49,699 bases of DNA, taken from contig JAHEIN010000004.1 in the NCBI GenBank assembly GCA_024639335.1, forward strand, positions 1 to 49,699, read 5' to 3'. Position 1 is the first letter of the stretch. Every line of letters starts with the position of its first letter. Source of the DNA: a bacterium. Lineage in GTDB: Bacteria > Actinomycetota > Acidimicrobiia > Spongiisociales > ZC4RG35. The notes beneath the pieces were generated by a model, which worked only from the letters and a program-made list of their open reading frames with translations, was not told the origin of the DNA and searched no databases. Below are positions 15,151 to 23,989 of the stretch, one piece after another. The translations under genes were made by a program, and so were the position numbers.

Positions 15151-16149
15151 TCAGGCCACCAGGCGGAGGACTGGAAGGAACACCGCCGCAGCAAGGACGA
15201 GACCGTCGAGAGAAGCCAGCAGCCCCGGTGGACGGTTGACCAGCTCGACACGCCTGGTCCGAAGAAGGGATCCGAAACCTCGACCTGCGATCAACGATGC
15301 TGCGATCACGACCCCCATGATCAGGAAAGTGACCAGGTCGAGATCCCAGATGCTGGCGATGGCCAATGAGGTCCCGATCGCCCCCAACGTGGTCGCAGTG
15401 AACGGATCGCCGAATGGGAGATGTGAGAAGCGCTCGATCACCGCTCGGATGGCGATCGCTGCGATGGCGACAGTGATCAGGACGCCGGTCGCTCGATTGA
15501 CCGGGACGAACGACTCGCGGGCGAGCAACAGCGAAGCCACGGCGGTCGCCGACAAGACGGAGATCGCAAGTGACGGGACGAGCGCCACGAGGGCGCGTGA
15601 CTCGTCCGACGCCACCGACCAGGCGAGCGGCACGACCACCGCGACGATCAGGGTGACGCCGAGGCCCTGGGCCCCGAGCATCCTGGTCGAAACGACGGCG
15701 ACCAGGACTCCCAGTACGGCGGGGATGAGTGGGATGTCTCTCGCCCGCTGTGCGGCGACAGAGGCGACGTCGACAGTCCAGAACACGACGACTCCGACGA
15801 CGGCGACGGACCACCAGGTACTGGTGTCCAACGTGTTCAGAAAAACCAACACGAGCCCGACCACGATCGCCAGGATCGGCTCCGAGCCAGTGGAAAACTC
15901 CGTCATCGGACCGGCTCCGCCCGAGACCGGGGGGATCAGCGCCACTTCGTCAGTCGGCCCCACCGGCTGCTCGCTCACTGCCTCGTCGCCATTGACCCAG
16001 ACCCGCGCACGCTTGGCCGCTTCGGAGAACGCAGGGCCGAAGCGTTGAGCCGCCGATTCGAGAACTCGAGCCACGGTGGGCTCATCGATCTCGATCGAGC
16101 TGGTGCCGGCGACGTCGCGCAGGCCGGCGAACAAACGAAGTCGTGCCAT
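15151..16149 (-). CDS. MoaD/ThiS-like domain fused to a degenerate CdsA-like membrane protein
   Basis: From ATG 16149 the protein has 332 residues. Residues 1-78 are a ubiquitin-like MoaD domain (MARLRLFAGLRDVAG, VNGDEAVS, VALIPPVSGG) ending in the di-glycine at 77-78. The frame then runs without a stop into about eight TM helices. The C-terminus RPPGLLASLDGLVLAAAVFL resembles the CDP-diglyceride synthetase end (PGHGGxLDRxDSLLFAAPVF) with its catalytic His and Asp residues lost. Di-glycine chemistry needs a free C-terminus, so either the domain is released at GG or the fold is only structural. A second ATG at residue 82 could also give a separate membrane protein. Confidence 0.7.
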   Translation of the reverse strand: MARLRLFAGLRDVAGTSSIEIDEPTVARVLESAAQRFGPAFSEAAKRARVWVNGDEAVSEQPVGPTDEVALIPPVSGGAGPMTEFSTGSEPILAIVVGLVLVFLNTLDTSTWWSVAVVGVVVFWTVDVASVAAQRARDIPLIPAVLGVLVAVVSTRMLGAQGLGVTLIVAVVVPLAWSVASDESRALVALVPSLAISVLSATAVASLLLARESFVPVNRATGVLITVAIAAIAIRAVIERFSHLPFGDPFTATTLGAIGTSLAIASIWDLDLVTFLIMGVVIAASLIAGRGFGSLLRTRRVELVNRPPGLLASLDGLVLAAAVFLPVLRLVA

Positions 16150-16229
16150 CGGCGCCACACTACCCGAGCGGCCGGAGCGCACTCTCGATCCTTTCCGCTG
16201 GTTCGACGGCAGCGGTACGCTCCCTGCGT

Positions 16230-16673
16230 ATGGACGAAACGCCGGTAGTTGCGGTCGAGATCCCCCAGGTGGGTGATGATCGGCACAAGAACTGGGCGAA
16301 GGTGGTCCACTCCGTCGACCCCGACAAATCATCGGGTTGGGCATTCATCGGCGACTTCATCGCCACCGGGGGCATCCAGGACGTGCCGGCAGGATCGGTG
16401 GTCCTCGTCTACGGCGAGCGAGGCTCTCGCTCCAATCCCCGGTCCGAAGCCAAGGTGTATGTCGTGAATCCCGATTCGACTCTCAGCGAACACGGGCAGG
16501 CGAAAGGGCGAGCCTGGGCTCGGACGCTACGCGATCCGGTCGAGGAATTGTTGAAAGATGACCTGCCAACGCATCGTGGTTGGCAGCCCGACCTTCTCGG
16601 CTTCACTGACCACGCCCTGGCCGAGGAACTCGTCAGGCGTGGGTGGACGGTCCAAGAACCGGAGGAATCATGA
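16230..16673 (+). CDS. Conserved-looking protein of unknown function, coupled to a quinone oxidoreductase
   Basis: I do not recognise this 147-residue soluble protein. It starts MDETPVVAVEIPQVGDDRHK and has a beta-rich core (GSVVLVYGERGSRSNP, AKVYVVN) and a C-terminal helix with LAEELVRRGWTVQEP. There is no signal peptide, TM helix or metal motif. Its stop overlaps the start of the oxidoreductase gene (ATGA at 16670), so they are co-translated. The reading frame extends upstream to 16143, but the ATG at 16230 fits the gap to the divergent gene. Confidence 0.65.
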   Translation: MDETPVVAVEIPQVGDDRHKNWAKVVHSVDPDKSSGWAFIGDFIATGGIQDVPAGSVVLVYGERGSRSNPRSEAKVYVVNPDSTLSEHGQAKGRAWARTLRDPVEELLKDDLPTHRGWQPDLLGFTDHALAEELVRRGWTVQEPEES

Positions 16674-17653
16674 ACAACGAACCAAATCACGGGATCTCCG
16701 TCAGGGCCACCGGCGGGCCGGAGGTCCTCGAATACGGCGAGCTCGCCCAGCCTGAGCTCGCGCCGTCGAAGGTCGTCATCGACGTCACCGCCGCCGGTGT
16801 CAATTTCATCGACACCTACCACCGTGGTGGCCTCTATCCGATGGAACTGCCATTCACACCCGGCCTCGAAGGCGCAGGGACCATCTCGAGCGTCGGCGTC
16901 GAGGTCGAGGGATTCTCGGTGGGCGATCGCGTCGCCTGGACCAGTTCCATCGGCAGCTATGCCCAACGGAAGGCAGCTGCGCCCGACAGCCTCGTCCATG
17001 TTCCCGAGGCCGTACCGCTGGACACGGCAGCAGCCGTGATGCTCCAGGGCCTGACCGCCCACTATCTCGCCACCGACACGTTCCCACTACATGGGGGACA
17101 CACCGTGCTCATCCATGCGGGGGCGGGCGGGGTGGGGCTGCTGCTGACCCAGATCGCCAAGTTGAAGGGGGCAGAGGTGTTCACGACCGTCGGCAGCGAC
17201 GACAAGGCTGAACTGTCGGAAGCGGCCGGAGCAGACCACGTCATCTTGTACGAAGATGTCGATTTCGCCGACGCCGTGACCGAGATCGCCGGGCATCGGC
17301 CGATCGACGTGGTCTATGACGGCGTCGGCAAGACGACGTTCGACCAGGGCATCTCCGTGCTGCGGCCCAGAGGCATGATGGTCACGTTCGGCAACGCGTC
17401 CGGCCCGGTCGACCCCGTCTCACCTCTCGACCTGATGACCAACGGCTCGATCTATCTCACCCGGCCGACCCTGTTCGACTATGTCTCCGGCCCCGAGGAG
17501 CTCCGATCGAGGGCCGCAGATCTCTTCGCCTGGATCGAATCGGGCGACGTCGACGTCCGGATCGGCGCCACTTACCCAGTCTCGGAGGCCACCGCCGCCC
17601 ACACCGCCCTCGAAACCCGCCAAACGACGGGCAAGGTGTTGCTGGTTCCGTAG
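16670..17653 (+). CDS. qor: NADPH:quinone oxidoreductase (QOR subfamily of MDR superfamily)
   Basis: The 327-residue medium-chain reductase lacks the catalytic zinc ligands, as QOR does. AGVNFIDTYHRGGLYP, PGLEGAG and the nucleotide loop HAGAGGVGLLLTQIAKLKGA are the QOR pattern. The Rossmann domain spans about 140-250. Such enzymes reduce quinones with NADPH in one-electron or two-electron steps. The ATG overlaps the preceding stop by four bases, which supports the start. Downstream there is a repeat element (17662-17709) and a convergent dehydrogenase gene. Confidence 0.88.
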   Translation: MNNEPNHGISVRATGGPEVLEYGELAQPELAPSKVVIDVTAAGVNFIDTYHRGGLYPMELPFTPGLEGAGTISSVGVEVEGFSVGDRVAWTSSIGSYAQRKAAAPDSLVHVPEAVPLDTAAAVMLQGLTAHYLATDTFPLHGGHTVLIHAGAGGVGLLLTQIAKLKGAEVFTTVGSDDKAELSEAAGADHVILYEDVDFADAVTEIAGHRPIDVVYDGVGKTTFDQGISVLRPRGMMVTFGNASGPVDPVSPLDLMTNGSIYLTRPTLFDYVSGPEELRSRAADLFAWIESGDVDVRIGATYPVSEATAAHTALETRQTTGKVLLVP

Positions 17654-17661
17654 GCCCTCGC

Positions 17662-17709
17662 TCGCTGCGCTCGCATCGGCCGTTGTCGGTTCTCAGTTCT
17701 CGGTTGTCC
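17662..17709. repeat. Dispersed intergenic repeat: GC-rich core plus degenerate heptamers (copy 2)
   Basis: TCGCTGCGCTCGCATCGGCC at 17662-17681 matches 6409-6428 at 18 of 20 positions. The following 17682-17709 parses as GTTGTCG, GTTCTCA, GTTCTCG, GTTGTCC. It lies between the convergent qor and Gfo/Idh genes. Confidence 0.55.
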
Positions 17710-17754
17710 ATTCCCGAAAAACGTGTCCCCGCCTCTGGGAGAACACCCGCACGG

Positions 17755-18774
17755 TCAGCGGCGGAGGACGTCCAGGGTCCTCATGACGGCTCTCGTGTCG
17801 GCGAGAGGGTGGCGGGGGCTCTCGGTGAGGCCGGCGGCGAGACAGAGCTCGACCTCTGCCACCTCGAAGGCGTAGCCGGAACCCTCGTAGTCGACCTCCC
17901 AGGAGCCGAGGAGCTCACCCCTCTTCCAGTGCTCGACCCGTGAGCTGTGGTGAAAAGGTGAGGTGAGATGCAGCCGGCCGAGGGGGCCGGACACGGTCGC
18001 TGTGAGTGTCGTGTCGGAGACGAACGACGAGCCGAGCAATGACAACACGTCGTTGTCGTGCTTCATCGTGATGGCGTATTGGGCATCCACTCCGGTGTGG
18101 GTGCGGGTGTTCGTGGCGAGTATCTCGACGGGCGGGCCGGCGAGGAGCTGGGCGAACGTCACCGGGTAGATCCCGACATCGAGCAGCGAGCCGCCGGCCT
18201 GGGCGGGGTCGAACCAGCGGCGACCGGGATCATCGTTGGCGAGAATCCCGAAGTCGGCGAGGATCGTCCGGATCGGGCCGATCCTGCCATCGGCGATCAA
18301 CGATTCGAGCAGCATCCACGAGGGCTGGAAACGCATCCACATGCCCTCCATGAGGAACACGCCCGCCTCCTGCGCCGCCTCGATCATGCGGTCGGTGGTG
18401 GCGAGATCCGGTGTCAGCGGCTTCTCGCACAGGACCGGTATGCCCGCCTGGAGGCAGGCGAGGGCGTCCTGGAGGTGATTGGTGTGCGTCGAACCGACGT
18501 AGACGACGTCCGGGCGATCGGCGACGAGCGCATCGATCGGCCCGTGACGGGCCTCGAGACCGCGCCGATCGACGAACGCAGCGGCCCGTTCCTCTGCTCG
18601 TGACGCCACGTTGGCGACAGTCGAGCCGTGCTCGGCGATTGCGTCGGCGAAGGCCGATGCGATCCCGCCGGTTCCGATGATTCCCCATCGCAGATGCGGG
18701 GCCTGAGTCAGATGATCGTCCATTCCGTTTTCGACGGTACCGCCGTCGGCGCCGGTCGGGCTTCGATCGTTCAA
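17755..18774 (-). CDS. Gfo/Idh/MocA family NAD(P)-dependent oxidoreductase
   Basis: A 339-residue protein with an N-terminal Rossmann fold (WGIIGTGGIASAFADAI) and the conserved CEKPLTPD motif, whose Lys is catalytic. The C-terminal alpha/beta domain has GGSLLDVGIYPVTF with the second active-site residues. Substrates in this family are sugars, inositols or trans-dihydrodiols; MWMRFQPSW is most like dihydrodiol dehydrogenase-type members. The start at 18774 overlaps the aminotransferase stop at 18771, so both are in one operon, which supports this start over the internal ATG at 18723. Confidence 0.85.
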   Translation of the reverse strand: MNDRSPTGADGGTVENGMDDHLTQAPHLRWGIIGTGGIASAFADAIAEHGSTVANVASRAEERAAAFVDRRGLEARHGPIDALVADRPDVVYVGSTHTNHLQDALACLQAGIPVLCEKPLTPDLATTDRMIEAAQEAGVFLMEGMWMRFQPSWMLLESLIADGRIGPIRTILADFGILANDDPGRRWFDPAQAGGSLLDVGIYPVTFAQLLAGPPVEILATNTRTHTGVDAQYAITMKHDNDVLSLLGSSFVSDTTLTATVSGPLGRLHLTSPFHHSSRVEHWKRGELLGSWEVDYEGSGYAFEVAEVELCLAAGLTESPRHPLADTRAVMRTLDVLRR

Positions 18775-19916
18775 CCCATCTCCGCGAGTTTCTCCAGTGC
18801 CTCGTCGATGACCGGATCGTCCTTGCAGAAGGCGAAGCGCACGAGTCTCTTGCCCTCATCGGAAATCGAGTAGAAGGCCGAGGGTGGGATGGCGGCAACG
18901 CCGACCTCGGTGATGAGATGATGAACGAAGGAGACGTCGTCCTCGAATCCGAAAGGGCGGTGGTCGGCGAGCACGAAGTAGGTTCCCTGCGGCTCGTACA
19001 CCTCCAACCCGATGCGCCGCAGACCTTCGACGAGCCGGTCCCGCTTCGCCCGGTACAGGTCGGTGAGCTCGCCGTAGTAGCTGTCGTCGATCCGGAGTGC
19101 GGCGGCCGATCCGTACTGCATGGCGTTCGGGACGGTGAAGGTGAGGAATTGATGGGCAGCCCTGATCCCGGCGGTGAGCTCGGGGACTGCGATCGCCCAT
19201 CCGGTCTTCCATCCCGTGAACGAAAAGGACTTTCCGATCGAAGAGATCGTGATCGTGCGCTCGGCCATCCCGTCCAGCGTGGCGAGTCGGATGTGATCAC
19301 TGACGTAGACCATCCGCTCGTAGACCTCATCGGTGATGGCGACGAGATCGTGGCGGCGACACAGATCGGCGACCGCCTCGAGTTCGGCGCGGTCGAACAC
19401 CCGCCCTGTCGGATTGTGGGGCGTGTTGATCAGGATCGCCCTGGTCCGGCTGGACACCGCCGACTCGAGCGCTTCGGGGTCGAGCCGGAAGTCGGGTGCG
19501 TGCAACGTGACGAACCGCGGGACGGCGCCGGAGAGGGCGCAGCCCACGGGATAGGCGTCGTAATAGGGCTCGATGAGGATCACCTCGTCGCCGGGGTCGA
19601 ACGTTCCGATGAAGGTGGCCGCCAGCGCCTCTGTTGCGCCAGAAGTGACCGTCACCTCCCGGTCGGGGTCGACCGTGACCCCGGTGTCCGCCTGCCATCG
19701 ATCGGCGACCGCAGACCGGAGCTCGGCCGTCCCCATCGACGGCGGATACTGGTTCCAGCCGTTGCGGAGGCCGTCGATCGCCGCCTGTTTGACCGACTCG
19801 GGGCCCTCGAACGTGGGGTATCCCTGACCGAGATCGGTAGCGCCGTGTTCGCGGGACAGCGCGGAGATCTCGGTGAAGATCGTCGATCCGAACGGCTGGA
19901 GGCGTTGGCTGACCAT
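18771..19916 (-). CDS. PLP-dependent aminotransferase, class I/II (KAT/YbdL-like)
   Basis: From ATG 19916 (MVSQRLQPFG) it has 381 residues. The PLP lysine is K229 in SSIGKSFSFTGWKTGW. The substrate-side segment LGQGYPTFEGP, NTPHNPTGRVF and the ITDEVYERM strand are complete. The pattern points to the kynurenine/methionine/glutamine-phenylpyruvate aminotransferase branch. It transfers an amino group between a 2-oxo acid and an amino acid in the cytoplasm. A longer frame to 19988 adds a Pro-rich stretch that looks like a shadow. Confidence 0.85.
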   Translation of the reverse strand: MVSQRLQPFGSTIFTEISALSREHGATDLGQGYPTFEGPESVKQAAIDGLRNGWNQYPPSMGTAELRSAVADRWQADTGVTVDPDREVTVTSGATEALAATFIGTFDPGDEVILIEPYYDAYPVGCALSGAVPRFVTLHAPDFRLDPEALESAVSSRTRAILINTPHNPTGRVFDRAELEAVADLCRRHDLVAITDEVYERMVYVSDHIRLATLDGMAERTITISSIGKSFSFTGWKTGWAIAVPELTAGIRAAHQFLTFTVPNAMQYGSAAALRIDDSYYGELTDLYRAKRDRLVEGLRRIGLEVYEPQGTYFVLADHRPFGFEDDVSFVHHLITEVGVAAIPPSAFYSISDEGKRLVRFAFCKDDPVIDEALEKLAEMG

Positions 19917-19950
19917 GGTTCGGCAGGCTACCGGCTCTCCGCCTCCCGCC

Positions 19951-20835
19951 TCAGACGGTGCCGGCGGCAGGCTTGGTCGTGGAGGCAAACACGACGCCGA
20001 GAGCGATGAGCACGATCCCGGCGAGCAGCGCCGATGTCAGCGGCTCACCGAGGACGGCGACTCCCAGGAGAGAGGCGACGGCCGGTTCGAGCAAGGTGAC
20101 GACGACCACCACGCCGAGCGACAGCCTCTGGAGACCGAGCCCCCAGAGGATGTACGCGACCGACAACGTGAAGACGCCGAGATACCCGACTGTCGCGATC
20201 GAGCCGGCCGAGGCGAATGCCTCACGTGCTGAGCCGATCGCAAGCGGGATGAGGAGGACCGTTCCCGCGCCGAAGACCACCCCGATCGCAACGTCCGGCT
20301 CGACTCGCCGCATCAATCGCTGCGCCGCCAGACCGTAGAAAGGAAAGGTGGTACCGGCGATGAGCGCCAGGCCGACACCGGCGAGATCGACATCGGGTGC
20401 ATCGAGCGTCAGCAGCGCAACCCCCGCGATTGCCGCCAGGGCACCTGCGGCCCATCGGAGCGACGGCGACCGTCGGGTGACCAAGAGATCCATCAAGCCT
20501 GCCACGATCGGGCCCGTTCCGATCGTCACCAGTGTGCCGAGGGCGACGCCGGTGCGCGACACCGCATCGAAGAAACTGAGCTGATAGCCCGCCACTGCGG
20601 TGCCCCCGAGCAGCACCCAGCGCCAATCCAGCGATCGGATTGGGATCGTGCGATGCCGGAGCCACATCCAGAGGGCCAAACCGAGACCACCGATCACCGC
20701 ACGCCACGCCCCCGCTGCGCGGGGTGACAGCGCCTCCGGGCCGAGTTCCGCCGCCGTGCCGGTGGTGGCAAAGAGCATGGCGGCGGCCGCCACCGCCAGT
20801 GTGGCTCGCCGGACGGAGGAACGGTCGGACTGCAT
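19951..20835 (-). CDS. EamA-family (DMT) transporter
   Basis: The 294-residue protein has about ten TM helices in two tandem EamA repeats (residues about 10-140 and 150-285), each with the usual Gly/Ala-rich helices and a PRAAGAWRAVIGGLG-type second helix. It is a small-metabolite exporter or importer of the drug/metabolite superfamily with unknown substrate. The aminotransferase gene begins 34 bases downstream, so co-expression is likely. A TM-bounded Asp in helix 3 and an Arg in VSRTGVALGTLV are polar sites that could matter for substrate. Confidence 0.8.
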   Translation of the reverse strand: MQSDRSSVRRATLAVAAAAMLFATTGTAAELGPEALSPRAAGAWRAVIGGLGLALWMWLRHRTIPIRSLDWRWVLLGGTAVAGYQLSFFDAVSRTGVALGTLVTIGTGPIVAGLMDLLVTRRSPSLRWAAGALAAIAGVALLTLDAPDVDLAGVGLALIAGTTFPFYGLAAQRLMRRVEPDVAIGVVFGAGTVLLIPLAIGSAREAFASAGSIATVGYLGVFTLSVAYILWGLGLQRLSLGVVVVVTLLEPAVASLLGVAVLGEPLTSALLAGIVLIALGVVFASTTKPAAGTV

Positions 20836-20914
20836 GCCGGAAAGCTAACGCTCGGGGGTTGGTCGCGGTGCCGCGGCGGACACCTCGCTACGAGGAGGGG
20901 CGTTCTACCCGGTC

Positions 20915-22027
20915 CTATCCGCCTGAGACCGCCAATTCGGGGACGGGGCGGTTCCAGCGGCCATCGAGGTAGAGATGTGGGAGCTTGACGGGGCGGGGGC
21001 CATGGGTGTGGCCTCTCGCCATCCGTGATGCGCCATCGTGCGGCCGGGCGGTGCGGTCGAAGGTCCCCGTGATCGCAGAGAGCTCCTCGAGTGACTCGAC
21101 GGTGGACAACTTGCGCCGGATCTCCGGGCCGACCGGATATCCCTTCAGATACCAGGAGGTGTGCTTGCGGAAGCTGCGGATCCCCCGATACTCCTCGAAC
21201 CAGTCGACCAGCAGGGAGGCGTGGGTCTCCATCGTGTCGGCGACGTATCCGAGGTCGGGGACGGTCACGACCTCCTCGCCCGCGAACACCTTGGCGAGAT
21301 CGCCGAACAGCCAGGGTCGCCCGAGGCACCCGCGACCAACGATGACTCCGTCACAGCCGGTCTCTTCGACCATCCGGATGGCGTCGCTCGCCTCCCAGAT
21401 GTCGCCGTTTCCCAACACGGGGACGTCGAGAGCGTTCTTCAGCGTTGCGATCGCCCGCCAATCGGCGTGGCCGGAGTACAGCTCCTCGGCCGTGCGGGCA
21501 TGCAACCCGACAGCGGCTACACCCTCGTCTTGGGCGATCCTGCCGGTGTCGAGATAGGTGAGGTGCTCGTCGTCGATTCCCTTGCGGAACTTGACGGTGA
21601 TCGGGGCGGCGCCGGCGTTGGCGACGGCAGCGCGAACGATGTCACGGTACAGGTCACGGTTGAAGGGAAGCGCTGCTCCCCCGCCGTTGCGCGTCACCTT
21701 GGGAGCTGGGCAGCCGAAGTTCAGATCGACGTGGTCCGCTCGACCTTCGGTGACCAGGTGCTCGACGGCTCGCCCCACGTAGTGTGCGTCGGTCCCGTAG
21801 AGCTGGATCGAGCGTGGTGACTCGTCGGACGGGAACGTTGCAAGCAGCCGGGTCTTCTCGTCGCCCTCGACGAGTGAGCGCGCACCGATCATCTCGCAGA
21901 CGTAGATCCCCGCCCCGAACTGCCGGCACAGCCGCCGGAATGGCGCGTTCGTCACGCCTGCCATCGGAGCGAGCACGACGGGTGGATCCACGGTCAGGCG
22001 ACCGATCTGGAGTCGGGTCGGAGTCAT
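20915..22027 (-). CDS. dusB: tRNA-dihydrouridine synthase DusB
   Basis: A 370-residue TIM-barrel flavoenzyme. Family blocks are PVVLAPMAGVTNAPFRRLC, QLYGTDAHYVG, DLNFGCPAPKVTRNGGGAAL with the catalytic Cys, TVKFRKGID, HARTAEELYSGHADW and GNGDIWEASDA. The C-terminal tRNA-binding helical domain follows, with HTSWYLKGYP. It reduces uridine in tRNA D-loops with NADPH and FMN. It is 65 bases downstream of the histidine kinase gene, in the same direction. Confidence 0.92.
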   Translation of the reverse strand: MTPTRLQIGRLTVDPPVVLAPMAGVTNAPFRRLCRQFGAGIYVCEMIGARSLVEGDEKTRLLATFPSDESPRSIQLYGTDAHYVGRAVEHLVTEGRADHVDLNFGCPAPKVTRNGGGAALPFNRDLYRDIVRAAVANAGAAPITVKFRKGIDDEHLTYLDTGRIAQDEGVAAVGLHARTAEELYSGHADWRAIATLKNALDVPVLGNGDIWEASDAIRMVEETGCDGVIVGRGCLGRPWLFGDLAKVFAGEEVVTVPDLGYVADTMETHASLLVDWFEEYRGIRSFRKHTSWYLKGYPVGPEIRRKLSTVESLEELSAITGTFDRTARPHDGASRMARGHTHGPRPVKLPHLYLDGRWNRPVPELAVSGG

Positions 22028-22092
22028 CGGCAGAAAAGGGTAACCGGGAAGGGACGTGAGACCAGAGGCGAGTCGAGAGACTCACGTCGTCC

Positions 22093-23298
22093 TCATCTTC
22101 GGCGAGGTGCCACGGATGGGAACCTCACCGTGGTCGAGAGTCCTCCCCCGGGATTCGGGACGGCCTCCACCGTCGCACCATGCGCCTCTGCAATGGCTCC
22201 GACGACCGCCAGGCCGAGACCGACGCCTGATGCGCGGTCTTCCTCGATGCGCTCGAAGGGCCGGTACATTCGGCTCACATCGGCACCTGCGAGTTGCGGA
22301 CCGGTGTTCTCCACCATCAGAAGGGCCCCGGATACGTCGGAATCAACCGCCACGTTCACGCTTCCGCCCTCCTTGTTGTGCAGAATCCCATTGACGACGA
22401 GGTTCCGAATCAAGGACCGCAGGAGCGACGAATCACCTTGGACCTCGGCGTCGGCCAGCGAGAGATCGAGTTCGATGCCATTGGCGTCTGCGACCGGGAC
22501 TGCCCCTGCGACCACCTCTCCGACCATGCCACCGAGGTCGATGGTCTCGCTCACGAGGTTCCCGCTGCGTGACCTCGTGATGGACAACAGTTGGGAGATG
22601 AGTCGCTCACTGCGGTCGACTTCCTGCTGGACGGTCGTGGCGAGCGCCCGTTCAGCATCGGTCGCAGCCGGAGCGGCCAGGTGGTTGTCCGCCTCGACAC
22701 GCATCACGCTGAGCGGCGTCCTGAGCTCGTGCGACGCGTAGGCGGCGAAGCTGCTCTGATTTGCGTATCCCCGCTCGACACGATCGAGCATCTCGTCGAA
22801 GGTGTCGGCGAGCTCCTTGATCTCATCGGACGGGCCTTCGAGCGCAACCCGCTGCGTCAGGTTCGCCTCTGTGAAGGTCCTGGCCGTCTGCGTGATCTCG
22901 GCGACCGGATCCAGCGCACGCCGGGATATCAGCCACCCCACGATGCCGGCGACCACGGCCACGATCGCCAGGGCGATGAGCGATTGAAAGAGAATCGAGT
23001 TCAGGAGATCGGTGCGGAGCCGAGCTTCGAAGCTCTCTGCGGCCTCGCGCAGTGTCCGGCCGTCCTCGAGTACGAGATCTGCCAGAGGGCTCGGGATTGC
23101 ATCAGCACCTTGTCCGCCGGCGAAACCGGGGAGCTCGATTCCGAACTCGTCGGAGAACGCCCGCCTACCGCCCTCGGGCAGATTGCGGATCTCGGCGTCC
23201 ACCAGGAAGTAGTTGAGGCCCACGAGTGTGAGGCCGGCGACGAGGAACGTCGCTCCGAACAACACAGCCAGCCGGGTTCGGATCGATGCCGTCCGCAT
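22093..23298 (-). CDS. OmpR-class sensor histidine kinase
   Basis: The 401-residue kinase has a TM helix at about 12-32, a periplasmic loop (about 33-105), a second TM at about 106-126 and a HAMP region. The DHp helix carries the phospho-His H190 in ASHELRTPLS, and the catalytic domain includes RNLVVNGILHN, VENTGPQ and GVGLGLAVVG. The stimulus is unknown; the acidic/hydrophobic loop gives no clue. The start overlaps the regulator stop (TGATG). The MacAB-like export operon directly upstream is the obvious regulon candidate. Confidence 0.9.
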   Translation of the reverse strand: MRTASIRTRLAVLFGATFLVAGLTLVGLNYFLVDAEIRNLPEGGRRAFSDEFGIELPGFAGGQGADAIPSPLADLVLEDGRTLREAAESFEARLRTDLLNSILFQSLIALAIVAVVAGIVGWLISRRALDPVAEITQTARTFTEANLTQRVALEGPSDEIKELADTFDEMLDRVERGYANQSSFAAYASHELRTPLSVMRVEADNHLAAPAATDAERALATTVQQEVDRSERLISQLLSITRSRSGNLVSETIDLGGMVGEVVAGAVPVADANGIELDLSLADAEVQGDSSLLRSLIRNLVVNGILHNKEGGSVNVAVDSDVSGALLMVENTGPQLAGADVSRMYRPFERIEEDRASGVGLGLAVVGAIAEAHGATVEAVPNPGGGLSTTVRFPSVAPRRR

Positions 23299-23954
23299 CA
23301 GATGAGCCGGTATCCGACGCCGGTGACGGTCTCGATGACCGGCGGATCACCCAGCTTGCGTCTGAGCGTCACCATCGTGATTCGGGGAGCGTTCGTGAAG
23401 GGATCCGCGTGCTCGTCCCAGACCCGCTCGAGGAGCTCCTCGGCGGACACGACTCTGGGATGTGCGGACAGCAGCACTTCGAGGACTCCGAACTCCTTCC
23501 TGGTGAGCCGGACTTCCTCGCCGGCCCGATCGACCCGGAATGCACTCGGATCGAGCTCGATGTCCCCGTGCCGCAAGACCGGCTGAACGGCGACTCCCGG
23601 TCTGCGCGCCAGTGCGCGCACGCGGGCCTCGAGCTCGGCCATGGCGAAGGGTTTGGAGAGATAGTCGTCCGCTCCGAGCCCGAGACCCTCGACCCGATCA
23701 TCCAACGACCCCGAGGCCGTGAGCATGAGAATCCTCGGCGAGTCCGAGCGCGTCACGAGTTTGCGAGCGACGTCATCTCCATGGACCACCGGGAGATCAC
23801 GATCCAGGATCACGACGTCGTAGCTCGTGACGTCCGTCTTGAGCAGTGCTTCGGCTCCGTCGAACGCCACATCGACTGCGAGTCCGGTCCGGCGCAGGCC
23901 GTCGGCGACTCCACCGGCGAGGGCGCGGTCGTCTTCGACAACGAGGATTCTCAT
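23298..23954 (-). CDS. OmpR-family response regulator
   Basis: From ATG 23954 (MRILVVEDD) it has 218 residues: a receiver domain with acidic pair E7-D8-D9, phospho-acceptor D51 (VILDRDLP) and Lys in SKPF, then a winged-helix DNA-binding domain ending in TVTGVGYRLI. It is coupled to the kinase downstream and lies 35 bases after the ABC permease gene. Such pairs often control neighbouring transport operons; that is inference. The longer frame to 24125 is Arg-rich shadow. Confidence 0.9.
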   Translation of the reverse strand: MRILVVEDDRALAGGVADGLRRTGLAVDVAFDGAEALLKTDVTSYDVVILDRDLPVVHGDDVARKLVTRSDSPRILMLTASGSLDDRVEGLGLGADDYLSKPFAMAELEARVRALARRPGVAVQPVLRHGDIELDPSAFRVDRAGEEVRLTRKEFGVLEVLLSAHPRVVSAEELLERVWDEHADPFTNAPRITMVTLRRKLGDPPVIETVTGVGYRLI

Positions 23955-23989
23955 ACGGTCAGTGTGCCAGGAGCGCGCCATCTCGCAGT

